Shown one piece after another: positions 22,616-36,100 of a stretch of 64,000 bases of DNA (its first letter is position 1; each line of letters starts with the position of its first letter). The stretch comes from Rotaria macrura (taxonomy: Eukaryota; Rotifera; Eurotatoria; Philodinida; Philodinidae), in assembly GCA_900239685.1 (NCBI GenBank), contig OENT01000004.1, positions 124,001-188,000 on the forward strand. Reading direction: 5' to 3'. The notes beneath the pieces were generated by a model, which had not been told where the DNA came from, did not search any database, and saw nothing but the letters and a program-made list of their open reading frames with translations. Made by a program: the position numbers and the translations under genes.

Positions 22616-25600
22616 AGAAAGCGTCTAGATTTTGTGATAGAAAATGAAAATAAACGCAATGTTAGATTGAAACTGACGTTTTATACTTTAATCAATATAC
22701 AGATGGTATTGGCCGTTTGTAATAAGAGAAAACGAAAGGTTGCGACTATAGAAAAACAGATGGATTTATTCAGTATCAATTTGCTAAATATACACTTTAG
22801 GATAGTATTACACTTCGATCGTGCATGATTTGATTAATTGATATTTTCTAGATGACAACTAATCTCTTTTCGAAGCATTTTAGTAAAATTAATAACGTTT
22901 TGAACGTATTTTACACAAGAAGATCGTTTTTCTCTACACTTTCTTGTTTTTCACAGCTCCCGCAGATACTTTCGAGGGCATAAACCGATCAAAACGGAGT
23001 ATATATTTTCTAACTAATATTTAGTATCCAAAACACGTATCTAGAAGCAGAAAAGAGAATTAATCGAAACTCTGATAAAAAAAAATTTTTTCTCAGAAAA
23101 TAATAATCTTCAGCTCGATGATGCAAACATTCGCTCTTATCACTCGTAGGTATTATTTCATTCTACAAAATATAATGTCAACTATATAGTGATGCAGTGA
23201 ATGAAACGTTATTAGGTACTTTCGTCGAAGTTTGAATGTCACAAAATCATTGTGAGATACAATTAGCTGAAGTATTGACACATTAATTATTCTTCTCTAT
23301 TTAGGAAAAGAAAATTTTTGAAATAGATTTTTACAATATACACGCTACCAATGAATTCAAATTGATGAAATCAATCAAATGAATAATACCCCTAGATTAT
23401 CGATTGTAAATTTTTGTCATTTTATGTATTGAGTCTGAATACTTGTCTTCAATAGTGTCATATTACGTCAATCATAAGTCATGCTTTCTAATTCATTAAA
23501 TCTTTATTTTTATCAGAAAATAAAACGAGAAATAGGCATAACATGCATGTTTGATGGTTGGCTAAAATCACCAAGAAACAAAAATGTTGAAATTCATGAT
23601 CCAATATTCATTAATCAGTATCGTCATTGAAAAGCGCTGGTACTTGTTTTTAGTTGAAATGATTCAATAATATGTTTGGTTGTTTTTTCCTTCATCGGAT
23701 TTCATCATAGTTCGTTGGCCAAAGACAACAATCGAGACTTCATAGGAAAAGGCGATTTCAACAAAGTATCATAGAGAGTTCGAAGAAGGACGACAACTAT
23801 TGATATTTGCGTTCCTCTTCGTGCCCTATTATCACCGTTTAGATACAATTGAATGCAGATGTTTTATCCAGTCGCTCATGTGTAGAATACTCGCAAATGA
23901 ATACTTGTTTGCCGTTCATACTGTACAATCATAGCTTTTTTTCGAGAACATGATCTATCTTCCAAATAATGGTACCATCTACATTACAATGGTTGCTGAC
24001 TTGTGTTTCATATTCAACCTGGTATTTCTTAATGCAACGATATCAGTTCTCAAAACTATCTAATTAATCAACATAAGATCGATGCAACTTTTCTTATTAT
24101 ATTATTTCTCTCATATGATTGCATTACCAATTTGTTATTTGATTGCACTACGTTTAAGTTTAGATGAATAATATCATCTTGCAGTGTCTCCGAAATGTGC
24201 ATTGATGCACACGTTTATTCATTTGTATCAAAAGTCCTGTTAAGTTAAACATTCGTATTTATTTAAAGTATGAGATGTCATATTTACTGCTTCTTACAAC
24301 ATATTTTATGGCCATGAAATCACTAGTATTTGAACTGTTATTTCTGAACTAGAGGTGAGTGTGCTTCCGTGAAAGCGTTTGCGAATCATGCGTTTCCAAA
24401 AAAGAGTTATTTATCGTCATGCTTGTTGCACTGTCTTTGAAAAGTATGAGCCATAAAGCTGATGGCTCGGGTTGTTTATAAATAGTTGTATATGAAACAC
24501 ATAGCGATAAAAGAATATCAATTACAGAGATTGCAATACAATCTGATTATAGCATTTATTTCAAGTGCAGTGATTTAATACTCAAATGAATGACACAATT
24601 AATATCTGAATGTACTCGTTTAATAATTCAATCAGAGAATTACAAAAAAAAGGTATCAAGAGAACCTCTCGAATATGTGTTGTGTTACTGGATGCCATGA
24701 ATTGAGGATAAAAAGATATGATTTACAAACATTCAAGAAAAATGACTGAATCGAAGTTATTTTATAACACACTTGCGTCGTTCGTACTTCAAAATTCCAC
24801 AATGTTGAAAATGTTTGAATTTAGATTTACGTTTCTTATAATCTATTTGATTCATTTTTTCTCCTGATGACAGTAAGCATGTGATAGTACTAAATATGCA
24901 TTGATTCAACGATCACTTTAACCTGCTATAAAGATGTATTTAACAGTTCGCTAAGTTCTTGAACACATCAACTTATGTCTCAGCAAATTTCAATATTCAC
25001 CTGAGATTTTCGTCGGAAATTTTAACTCATGCTGTTCAATCACTCATTGGCCCAGAGTTTTCTAGATCTCGTGAATCAACAGTAGAACAGATCGGTTGAT
25101 TTATCTTTACGATAGGATCTTTATCATAACTTGTTAAATATAAAACATGAAGAATCTATAGACAATCTTCTTGACTATTCGTCTCGAATATGTAGGGAAG
25201 TAGATGGAGAATGTAGGACAATATTTTTCAGTGAAATATCCTTTTCAGAAAGTTACTAAAAATCACAGTTTCTTCAAGATCAAAAAAAAATCCGCATCCA
25301 TTAACAAAGGATAACTAAGAACATATTTTAAAGAATTCAAATACAAACCTAGTGAAACAGTGAGCTATGATTTCGACGTGAGAAACTTATTTAATGCATG
25401 TTTCCATTAATGCTAGCATATGGGGATGTGAAAAAATAATGTCACTTCAAAAAAAGGAAGCGACCGAATGCTTGATTATTACAATTGAATAGTTATAGAG
25501 AAATTTTTTCCAAACTAACTTATTAAGGGTAAACGATAGCGAATAAAAAATCTTTTTTAGTATTTTATAATTACATACAACACACATGTTCATGGTTAAT

Positions 25601-27164
25601 GAGAAATTTCTAACTTCGATCTTCACATGACCTACCATCTCTCTGTCCACATATCCAAAAGTTGGAATGAGAAGCAACTTCCCTTGTGATGATAAGACAT
25701 GCATAAGTGAACCTATGTATTCGCTTGTTTACAGACAAACGTGTTCCAGGGCATTGTCCACATGTTTTAGTTATCTTTGTCACCGTACCCATATTTTGTT
25801 AACTCTAGTTATATGCTTTCTTTCAATATCATTCCGTCAGGTAATATCCTTTTGTTGTCTCCGTTCTGTTGTTTTTTCTCTTTCTCCCTCTTACGTTCTC
25901 ACTAAATAAAGCTAGCATTTTTCAGCTTTCTTGTCTCGATTCCAGATGCATTTCATCTTTCTCTCTGCATCTTACATATACAGAAGCTATATTGTTATTA
26001 TGTAGATGGTACATAGATAATTACATTTATAGAAATCAACTGTAAGTTAGATTATTGTCGCACAATATGCTCAATCGGTACTTGAAACTTGAAATATACT
26101 ATTAAATTCAGTTTTTCCGTCCTAGGTAACTATTTTTGTTCGATAGATTCCATGGAAAATGATGTACAGATTAAGTGCTGAGATATCAGAGTTACTAGGT
26201 TGTCGTGTTGCACTCGCAGAGAAGGAAAATTTTCATTATGCCTCGATCCATGATTCTTAGAAGACTGAATGTTTACTTGGTACGGATTTACTGGTCATCG
26301 GAAGGCCTAAATCATAGGGCAAGCACTTGATAGACGATATTCCAAATCTTGAAATTCGATGCATCTGAGCGAAGAAAACAACATATCGATTTTAACATTG
26401 TGCTTTTCCTCATATTATTCATCAGCTAATTGCTGTATGGTAAGATTAGATGATTTGTGTAAATTGTTTAAAACGTGTTTCGAAGAAATCATTTGTTTGA
26501 CTGTTGTTTGTTAAAGTCTCAAAAAAATGAAAATAATAAACATAGAATCGTTTGACAGGCCAGAGATAAACAAGTAATCATCTGTCCCTTGCGCATATCA
26601 ATAGGCTTGGTAATGGTCCAATGTTTTTTAAACGACTTTCATAATACAAGTTACAGTTTCTCTTGAATCTCTTGGAATTGATGAACATTTTTTTAGATGA
26701 ATTCTATTGATAAGTATGTAGAAAATAAGTCTGATTGAGTGATAGTGAAGAATCATTGAGTCATTCAATGCGAACCACATTGGAGTCTTTTATCGAATAA
26801 TATAGTGGTACATCATCCATAGATCCCAAGAGGATTTAACTTGTTTTAACTCAGTATCTATTGGATTTTTTTCTATTGAATCGCAGACTTTTAATCAATC
26901 AAAACAATTTTTCGACAGCAGCCTGTCACGGCATCTGAATCCTTCCAGATGTGCCATAGACAAAACGAGAAGCTGTTAGACGTCTGATTATGAAAAAAAT
27001 GCTTTTTTTCCTAACAATAACATCATAATTCAATAAAATTTTCAAAAACATTTTCTTCATGTGTTGATCCGCCCTATCACCAAAATCAATTTTTCTTCGC
27101 ATGTAAAAATTGCTAATTAAAAAACAATCAAAAAAACACGAATCAGAAAATTAAATAAAGAAGC
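22616..27164. other. 4.5-kb gene-poor region
   Basis: No coding region can be supported. Frames near 25447-25909 overlap on both strands and have biased composition without family motifs. No long inverted repeat with a target duplication was seen by eye. Confidence 0.4.
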
Positions 27165-29441
27165 TTATGATTTCTTTTCTTCATCCTTTGCTTGATTAAG
27201 ACCATTCAATTTTTCCAATGCTAACATAAGAGCATGTGTACCTAATTTTTGTTTACCATCAGCAGCTAAAATATCATAGAGCATTTTAGTTTGGATCAAG
27301 CCAGGTAAAACAAGACCCATTCGATTTGCTTCCTCTAGTGCAATACCCAAATCTTTAATAAAATGTTCAACGTAAAAGCCTGGATCAAATGTGCGTTTAA
27401 GTATGCGTGGGCCATAATTTGACATCGAAAATGTTTGTGCAGCTCCAGAACTTAATACTTGAATAACACTTTCACAATCAAGACCAACCTGTTGAGCATA
27501 CAGAAGTGATTCACACATAGCAATCATACCGGATGAAATAGCTATTTGATTGGCCATCTTGGTATGTTGACCATAGCCTGCCTTACCCATTAATCGTACA
27601 TTTTTCCCCATGACATTAAAAATAGGTAAGCAAGCATTAAACACGTCTTGATCCCCACCAACCATAATCGAAAGTGTTGCATTTCTAGCACCAATATCTC
27701 CACCTATAGATCGGCAGTAAAAATTAAATAATCAGTCATGTATTCGTCTAATCTGAACATGATTTTAGCGTATTTATCCGTGTAATAGTTCATAATTAAG
27801 TAATAGATACTTGTCTGTGACATGAATCTTTATCTGGAAAATACTATGATGAACAAGTATATAGAAATTGACCACTACTACACGACAGACTTCGAATCAT
27901 CATCTCTGAATTAGATATCGTTCTATAGTCATTCATATGCTTTCCCAATGAGGATAAGGAATGAAAAGAATAGTTTTCAGTCGGAAGAATAGGTTACACT
28001 ACATTTTTTTAAAAAGCATGATGCTAAATACAAATGATATCAACATTAGCCTCTGCATACAATCAAAACTCATTGAAAATTGGACTCAACAACATGATTG
28101 GCCATTCCATAGAAGTACACATAGTTAGATGTATGTTATATGGTTTAAAATTTCGGCGGAATTATCGATAGCAAAAACACATTGAATCTATCAAATTTTT
28201 GAAAATTCTCGTTGCTATTTGTTTTAATGAAAAAGATTTTCTAAACGAAGGACTTGAACGAGGATTATCCTGTTGACACATTTCAGTTGTCTCTATCTAG
28301 AAAAGTTACGACATTCTATTGTTTTCATGTTGATAACATCATGTATGTATGATGGTTGAAAAAGATTATGCGTATTATTTTTAAAACAATCAGTATGCTG
28401 ATTTCAACACAGTTTGATTCATGGCAACGCTTCTATTAAATAAAGTAGACTGATTTGGTCACACTGTCCATGGATTTATCGTCCATGTTTTCAATTCTAT
28501 CATGATTTTACCTCAGTCATGCATGAAAGCACACATATTGATTAAGTATGCACCAGTGCTAGATAGTCGATATCAAAGATGAACGTTTTTTGATTTCCAA
28601 AACCCGCAGTCCCTACCAAAACTTCAGCTCATTTATAGTCAATTTTGATTAAGCTAACCAACGGTACTTTCAAAATTTACAGAACTAGATGAAAAGAAAA
28701 AACGACTGGGGGGGGGGGGGGTGGGTAAAATAACCAAAATTTTCGAGTTTCGACCAACCCCCCCCCCCTCCAGTCGTTTTTTCTTTTAATCTAGTTCTGT
28801 AAATTTTGAAAGTACCGTTGGTTAGCCTAATCGAAATTGACTAAAAATGAGCTGAAGGTATGGTAGGGACTGGGGGTTTTAGATATCAAAAAACGTTCAT
28901 CTTTGATATCGACTATCTAGCACTGGTGCATACCTAATACTGATGTCATATAAAGTAAGACTAGTTAAAAGAGAAAACATGAAGAATTGTCTCCAATCGT
29001 TTAGGTTTGAGAGATAGAAAATTCTGTTGAAATCAATGTACCTGAAACAGGAGCATCAAGAGCGTGTGCACCATGTTTTTTGAACTCTTCATAAATTCTT
29101 ACAGCTAATGATGGCTTTGATGTTGTCATATCGATGGATATTTTACCAGGTTCAAAACCACTTAGTACACCATTTTTATCACCAAGTAAAACATCTTCAA
29201 CATCTTTAGGATAACCAACGATAGAAATGACAACATCTGATTGTTGTGCTACTTCACGTGGTGTATTGAACAATGAAGCACCAAGTGAAATAAGTGAATC
29301 GGCTTTCGATGCCGTACGTGTGAATATATTTAATTTATAACCTGCTTTTATCAAATGTCCAGCCATTGAAGCTCCCATCACACCTATACCGATGAAACCG
29401 ATTCGTGTCGATGAAGGTGATGCCAATTTAAGCACACTCAT
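27165..29441 (-). CDS. beta-hydroxyacid dehydrogenase (HIBADH/YkwC-like)
   Basis: Two exons (29042-29441 and 27165-27703) encode 312 residues. The N-terminal Rossmann fold has GFIGIGVMGASMAGHLIKAG (about residues 14-33), the NAD(P)-binding glycine motif. The substrate-binding DAPVSGGDIG (about 129-138) and the catalytic Lys in GQHTKMANQ (K182) are intact, so an active NAD(P)-dependent oxidoreductase is expected. Text such as SIVGYPKDVEDVL and PGFYVEHFIKDLGIALEEA resembles bacterial YkwC-type enzymes more than animal mitochondrial HIBADH or GLYR1, and no mitochondrial presequence or PWWP domain is present. The C-terminus is Lys-rich (DEEKKS). The natural substrate is unknown. The 1,338-nt intron is far longer than most here and contains a fold-back element. 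Bacterial origin followed by intron gain is an inference. Confidence 0.88.
28545..28934. mobile_element. 390-bp fold-back (palindromic) MITE in an intron
   Basis: Two arms of about 165-170 bp are inverted copies of each other, with a few substitutions. The left end reads AGTATGCACCAGTGCTAGAT, and the right end read in reverse is GGTATGCACCAGTGCTAGAT. The element is flanked by TA on both sides (28543-28544, 28935-28936), as for Tc1/mariner-type insertion. The centre holds a run of 14 G (28708-28721) and a run of 11 C (28758-28768) separated by 36 bases, so the whole unit could fold into one hairpin. No transposase is encoded. It lies inside the intron of the dehydrogenase gene. Confidence 0.8.
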
Positions 29442-30139
29442 TGTCTTCGTCGTTTTCTTTTTGATTTATGAAATCTACAGAACTTTAAAAAATTGTCATC
29501 TAGTGAAATACCAGCAGTCTTTTTTCCAATCATTCCTATAATATTAATCATGCAAAGAAAACAACAGCAATAATCAAAAAGAAATAAAAAACATGATCGC
29601 CGTTTTCGATTGAAAGGTTGTCACCAAGAGAGTGAATATTCTCTCTTAGGGGCTGACTTATTTGGACAGCCCAACAGTGCCGGCAGCAAAGGAATTTTCA
29701 TAGCGAAAAAATTACATAATTTGCTGCTGCTGCTACTGTGACACGGCGTCGTGTGAGAGACCGACCTGACATGGAGTCTATGTCTGTCGTCGCACGAGCA
29801 CAATCACATGTAAGCAGCCTAGAAAAGTCAGACATAAATTGGTTATTAATTATGTATGTATATATATATATAAATATATATGTATGAATATCAAGAACGA
29901 AATGGATATATTCTCTCCTTCATGATATTTTTTATCAACCTACATACAGACAAAATGAAACAAAACATTCAACGATAGTGAAAAAAGAACCAAAAATGAA
30001 ACTGAAGATACATCGATTGCAATTGAAGTAAGAGATCAAACTAGTCCATCTTTTTTTTAGAGTTTTTCTCTTGTTTTTCTTAGTGATAAACAAAGAAAAA
30101 GAAGAATGAATGAAACATTCACGTACATTGTTCTAACGA
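29442..30139. other. spacer between two minus-strand genes
   Basis: The 5' flank of the dehydrogenase and the 3' flank of ZNF207. It includes a short TA-rich run near 29855-29885. No extra gene is supported. Confidence 0.5.
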
Positions 30140-31343
30140 TCAAAATCGAGGACCATTAAATGCCATTGGAGGAAATCCTGTTGGTGGCACCATAAATGGT
30201 GGCAGACCAGCCATTGGAGCTAGATAAACAATATTTCTATATTAAATCGAAGCAAAAGAACGGAAATCCGTAAACATACGTGGCATAAAATTACCCATAG
30301 GTAAACCAGCTGGCATTGGTGGCATAGGCATCTGTGGTGGCATCATCATCTGTTTATATTTCGGTAGTGAAGCGCGAAATTCTTCCTAAATAACATCAAA
30401 CAATCGAAGTTTAACCGTTTGAATTTTAAATTTAACGCTAAGTTTACTAATGAAATGTCTTCATCAGGATGAATAATTTTAGCAGTGCCAGCAACTGGTT
30501 CTATTTTTGGCCTATTACCAGGCAACGAACTAGATGCAGTTGCTGACAAATTGGATATAGTTGCTGCAGCTGATGACATCGTCGTCATGTTAGAAGAATT
30601 AACATCATTCTTGACCTATATTTAAAATCATACGAAAAACAAATTTATGGTATTTCTTGTCTTGTAGACAAAACTCACATCTACAGCTCCACTAGGAAAC
30701 AATGGTTTGGTAGAAGTTGGACCAGCAGCTATGATTGGATTCGATTGTAGAAGAGCAGGATTATTTGCATTTGTTGGAACGATAGGCATAGGCGGCCGTA
30801 ACTGTGCCATCATAGGTACTGGCATCATTGGAAGTGACATTGGCGTCATACCGTATGGTATACCAGTAAAAGCCATGGGCATCATTGGTGGTGGAGCCAT
30901 AACACCTAAAGGTGGCATTGGTGGCATGCCTACTATTTGAGGTGTTTTTATAGATTCAGTAGTATCTGGCTCATCTTTATCTTTTCCAGCAAGTCGTTTT
31001 TCATGTTGACGAAGATCTTCTTCCGGTATACCTTCCATGCCGTAAATTTCAATTTCAATGTTGTCTCGACCTTTAATTGCATTCGGCACTTTGTCAATAT
31101 TTTCTTTGTGTACCTAAATCAATTTTAATTTAATTCATGTAAGAAAAAAGACTTTTATCAATTGTTGTTTCATACTTGTATTGAGTGAATTTGCAGACCA
31201 GGTCCTGTATATAACTTTTTATGACATATATGACATTTGAAATGTTTTGCTTTTTGATGTTGTAATAAAATTTTTTCATCATCAAACTCACGATTACAGT
31301 ACCAACACCAAGGTTTTGTTTGTTTCTTTTTTTTTCGCCCCAT
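30140..31343 (-). CDS. ZNF207: zinc finger protein ZNF207/BuGZ
   Basis: Five exons (31176-31343, 30679-31113, 30448-30615, 30280-30385 and 30140-30219) join in phase into 318 residues. The start is the ATG at 31343 ([16 protein letters not shown]); the in-frame codon upstream is TTG. Two C2H2 fingers follow (CWYCNREF...HQKAKH and CHICHKKL...IHSIQVH). Next comes [16 protein letters not shown], then a low-complexity Pro/Met/Gly-rich segment. The GLEBS-type Bub3-binding motif is [20 protein letters not shown]. In animals BuGZ binds microtubules and Bub3, loading Bub3 at kinetochores, and its disordered Pro-rich part supports phase separation. The protein is shorter than the human form (about 480 residues) because the low-complexity region is reduced. 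A TTCTAG acceptor-like sequence just upstream of the ATG may mark a 5'UTR intron or trans-splice site. Confidence 0.95.
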
Positions 31344-33845
31344 TTTTACCAAAAATGAATATCTAGAAAGTAAGAGTTATTTTTATTCTCAATAGAACAC
31401 AATATATTCGTATCATTGAAAACAATCTGTAATCATTCATGAGATATACGTAGCTATGTAGATAGATGGATAAGTAGCTAGTGTTTTTTGTCAATAGTAC
31501 GATAGTCGTATTGACTTCATTTTTGAATATATTCTTAAGTGTTCTTCTTTAAAACTTTTCAAGAAAAGTTAGTCACAACATTGATGTGGTTTGATCGAAG
31601 ATTTCTATAAAAATTAACTATTGGCATGGCAATTAATAAGATCGATTGTATTCCAACAGAAATAAATAATGACACGAGTTCGATAGTTTAAATTAAATAA
31701 GATTTCATGCGATGTCGAAATATGTCCCATTCATAAGTTATCAATGGATATGAATCGATAAGTAGAAGGCTACTTTGATAAGACATTCTATCAAAAATGA
31801 ATCATTGCAACCTATAAGACAAATAGAACATTATATTCGTCATGTAAAATTTTTCACTTTTGCTATGTTGATGCAATAAATGCTAACTTATAGTTAAAGA
31901 TATTTTCTGTCTTTTTAAAATCTTTTATTTTATTTAGACCACAACTACATCAAGTATAAATTCAAGGTAAATTATCAATATTACCGCAGTAATAAACGTA
32001 TCTAGAAATGACCTAAGTAACATTTGATTTCCACAATTGACTCATACATGAAAACACTGATATGATAGATATAAAAATCATGCTATATGTAAACATGGAA
32101 TATCAGCAGAGAGTGCGATAGGTCAGGAAAAATCTCACACTGATTAAATGGTCGAGTATGGTATCAACAAGTAGTTTAATCGTTTTTTCCCATTGTACCT
32201 GAAAGGATAAATTACATGATAGACTACTCGTAGTATATATATTTATATGCTTAGTATTCTTTTTATATGGCATCAAATTGTCATCGATGTTTGAAGCAAA
32301 ACGATAAGATGAATAAAGAATTTTCTCAAAAGCTATAGAAAATGTTCATGGACTGTAAAGAAAGGGAGTCAACTCAACTAAGAACTGAGTCATAACAATA
32401 AGCAAATTTCTCAAGTTAACCAATCTAAATGAATTGTTAGTAATGGTAACAGTGCGAAAGGTTCTAACGTATGAATAATGAATATCTAGACGAATCACAG
32501 CTCTGAAATAATAATAACAATACGATGTACACATGCTGTAGTATATAATTTTTAATTTCACACAACCGATAAAGATTGAAGAAAAAATTAGAGAACTTTC
32601 ATTTCAAATTATTTGACTATTGTTTAAAAAAATTGAATTTCAACAGAAAAACAGATTATTTCACAACATCAATACTTACACTCGTGTGACTTTTCATCAT
32701 TTGAATCGAAATAAAGCTAAGAGCTCTATCGTGAACAAGTTGTACGCTGACTTTTGTTTTTCTTTTATCGATGAAATTCATTTTCAACTTTGTCTAGCAT
32801 GGATTAATTGTTTACATCTATCTGCAACACGCAACAACGATCAAACAGGCCCTTTCTAACATTCTAATCAATAAGATATTTACTCGAATTTCTTACTTTA
32901 TTTTTTTAATCAAAATAGAGAAAAATTTTGATTATGGTTCATTTTAAATAATTTTGTGCAAAATAAGTAGAATTCTCACGATAGATGTCTCTACTATCGG
33001 TCAAAGAAATGTAAGTCATAACGCATTGACGTACTCAAGAAATAATTTCATTATTTTCTAATAATAAAGAACGAAGAATATAATTTTTATGAACAATTTG
33101 GTGAATTTCAAGGTGAGCAGCGCTCATCATCGCAAATGAAAATTATTGATTCAGTTCTATATATTGTTGAGCATCTCAACTTTTCTTATCCTACTTATTC
33201 TCTCATGATGGTCGAAAGAAAATGAGATCACCAAAATTTTCATTTTTAGGCTCCTTCTTATACTTAGCAGTATATCGCGTCTGTTGCTGTTTTAATGAAA
33301 TGTACAAGAATGAGCAATGTCCTACAAAGTAATCAGTTTTAAAACAACAGAAATCGACAAACGAGAAGCTGTCCCCTCATTTAGCATACAGATAGACATA
33401 ATATGTTTAGAAATGTGTCTTAGTTAATTATATGTTGCATCCATGTGTCCTGTAATTTCAAATCATAAGTAGATGGATCAAGTACATAAGCCGATGGGAC
33501 ATCTGCAGTGTAGTTAACCATACACCTCATTTCCATTTTCATCAATTTTCATAGCAAGTCACTTAGCCCAATACTACAAGTGTACAGTTTTCTTTGGTTC
33601 TTATCGATCTCACTTCTTGATCGTGATGCGAAAGGCTGACATTTTCAGAGTCATTTGTAATGGCGTTACGTTCCTAGCAGTCAAAAAGGATATAATTGTG
33701 TGTCTGACGAACAAAGGCAGCATAATTAAAGGATTCCTTTTTTTATGACTCGTACAAAACCGAATGTAATATATAAGTAAAGTAGATTTAAAATCGATTT
33801 TCTTCTGTTGTTGTCTACATAGATTGTAACAATTACTAAATAAAC
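31344..33845. other. intergenic, nothing recognised
   Basis: AT-rich spacer. Frames at 32346-32561, 32620-32859 and 33610-33852 lack motifs and splice partners. Confidence 0.45.
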
Positions 33846-34575
33846 ATGGCAAATTTTTGTTCAGTCAAGATTAATGTCCATCTATTTGAGAAACCCTTCA
33901 CCTACGAAAATAATGTTGAACGGTTGGCAAACATTATTCAACCATTTAGTTTTGATTTGATTGTTGTTCAAGAAATATAAGAAAGCTGACGTTAGTCATC
34001 ATTGAGTTATCGCCTAGATCTTACCTATTCTACGTAAATATGGAACGAGTAAAAATCATTGTGTTAATGTTATTGCATCACGTTATCCAATATAGCTAGT
34101 TCTATTCAAATCAACGATCAAATTTTTCTTGTTCGTACGAAAAAAGATCTTTACTACACAACTCTTTAGATAGTGATCATCTATTTGCGTATGATCGAAT
34201 ATTGGGCGTCACAGTTTTAGATGAAAATGATAGATTATAAGATAAATTCAAGAATTTAATCCACGGGCAAAATATATCGATATACTCAGTGATGGCATGA
34301 CATCGTTAACAAGAAATGATCATTCAAAAAAGTATTGCACGAGTATGTGTGAAAATCGACTCGAGAGTGATCATACTTCGATCTAACAGAATTAATAACA
34401 AATCAATCCAAATTTCAAAGATCAACAGGTAGCTGCATCCATCTATGGAACTACTCGTAGTGATTATATTTATTTACGCCGACATATGCATATATCGATT
34501 ACCAATACTCAAATCACTACTGATCATAATACTGTTTTTGCAGTGTTCGAACAAGGAAAAACATTGACGAAATAA
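33846..34575 (+). pseudogene. decayed endonuclease/exonuclease/phosphatase-family gene
   Basis: Consecutive plus-strand fragments in shifting frames look like one protein broken by stops and frameshifts. From the ATG at 33846, 44 codons end in NIIQPFSFDLIVVQEI then TAA. The (D)-x-I-x-x-x-Q-E-(I/V) ending is the metal-binding Glu motif near the start of the EEP fold. Later fragments read NHCVNVIASRYPI (about 34058), DSDHLFAYDRILGVTVLDEN (about 34172) and FNPRAKYIDILSDG (about 34256). The last runs to TAA at 34575 with TTDHNTVFAVFEQ, like the closing S/T-D-H-x-x-V motif of the family. No single frame spans it, and no introns repair it. Members act on nucleic acids, inositol phosphates or sphingomyelin; which one this was cannot be told. 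The assignment rests on motif spacing only. Confidence 0.5.
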
Positions 34576-36100
34576 ATCTATGATGTTAAACATGTCTGAA
34601 GAAAGACTTTATTTTACTTTTACAATCTGTACTTGTAATATTTTATTATTTGAAAACTATAGGTCATGATATTCATAATTTGATTTTCTTCGGTGAAATT
34701 TTCCTAGATGAAAATAAGATTTGAATGTGATTGTGCACTTAAAATTTTGCTTGTACTATTTCTTGTTGACGTCAGAGATGGTATGTTTGTAAGTCACGGT
34801 GTATAGCCAAGCACACTGTATAACTACTAACAATCGGTTATTTGTTTGATTTTCGTGCTTCATATTATTAGCATGCTTTAGCTCTCGTGTATATTTACTA
34901 TCGAGGAACATCAATGTATCATTATGATATTTGGTGAGACTAGTTAGAGAATAGCACTGATATGGAAGTATGATTATAAGTCTATTTAAGTTCAAAAGGT
35001 AGAAAAAATTAGTCATCCATCATCGAAACAATGACACCTATGTAATTACATCCACCGAGATTTTTGCATGTCTCGTCAATATCATGGGTGAATTCCATAC
35101 TTAAATAAACTATGCATGTCACGTAGAATTTCTTATCCTAAGAAGCCAATCATTTATTCGTTCGCCAATCAAACAATTATTAACGAAGAACGCTTCTTGC
35201 ATTTAGTTGGATACTTTAATTTATTTGATGTAGTAGTAGAGTTTCCATGTAGATAGAAACAATCCACATTAATGTGCTTATTCTATACAGTCCAATAAGT
35301 TCTTACTAGATTAGATTTTACAACTAAATACTTGGATTCGTCTGTAAATAATACTATTTTGTTTACTACAATCGATTGTTTTCTATTTATAATCAAAAAA
35401 ATGAATTCAACTTTTCATCCATGTTGCAAGATTAATTAATAAACTTCATATGATATGCGTGATTGTCTTATGATGTTAATAAACAACTATGGAAATACTT
35501 GTATTGAATTTTACTCCAAGTAAACAAAGAGAATGTCTGATCATTGTTATAAATCACATTGAAATCCAACAATATACTGCGTAGTCACTACAGTCGGATA
35601 TGATACTTTACTATTACATCGATTTTATCTTTCACTTATAAACTTCTTGTGCAATCATCATTCCATCGCTGTAACATCATAATTCTAGTTACACAAAACA
35701 AAACAAAGTATATGTCCATAGCTATCTTTCGTAATTAATCACATTTAACGATAATGCCAATTTGTGTATCAAGTCTCCTCTATACTTTGCTTTATAAGGA
35801 AAACATGACTCTAAATTGGATAAATACCACATTCGTTATTTTTTTTATCCCTATAGAAATCATTTCAATATAAAAGATAATATTACAGATAAAAATAAAT
35901 AATACAAGAATAAAACAAGAAACAAAGAGCCATCGCACACCGGAAATTAACAGATAGTAATTAGATTGAAAGAAGAAGCATTTTTTCTATACAAAAATGT
36001 GAAATGATTGACTACGTGTAGATATTCTGGACGATACCGTTGGTGTATCATTATCTCTTGGTTTACAATGACAATCATCATATGAATGTCAATCCTTCAA
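34576..36100. other. intergenic, nothing recognised
   Basis: Spacer between the pseudogene and the 3' end of the receptor phosphatase gene. No supported gene. Confidence 0.5.

Noticed and set aside
25447-25909. Overlapping frames on both strands
   Set aside because: Compositionally odd and mutually antisense; nothing identifies either as coding.
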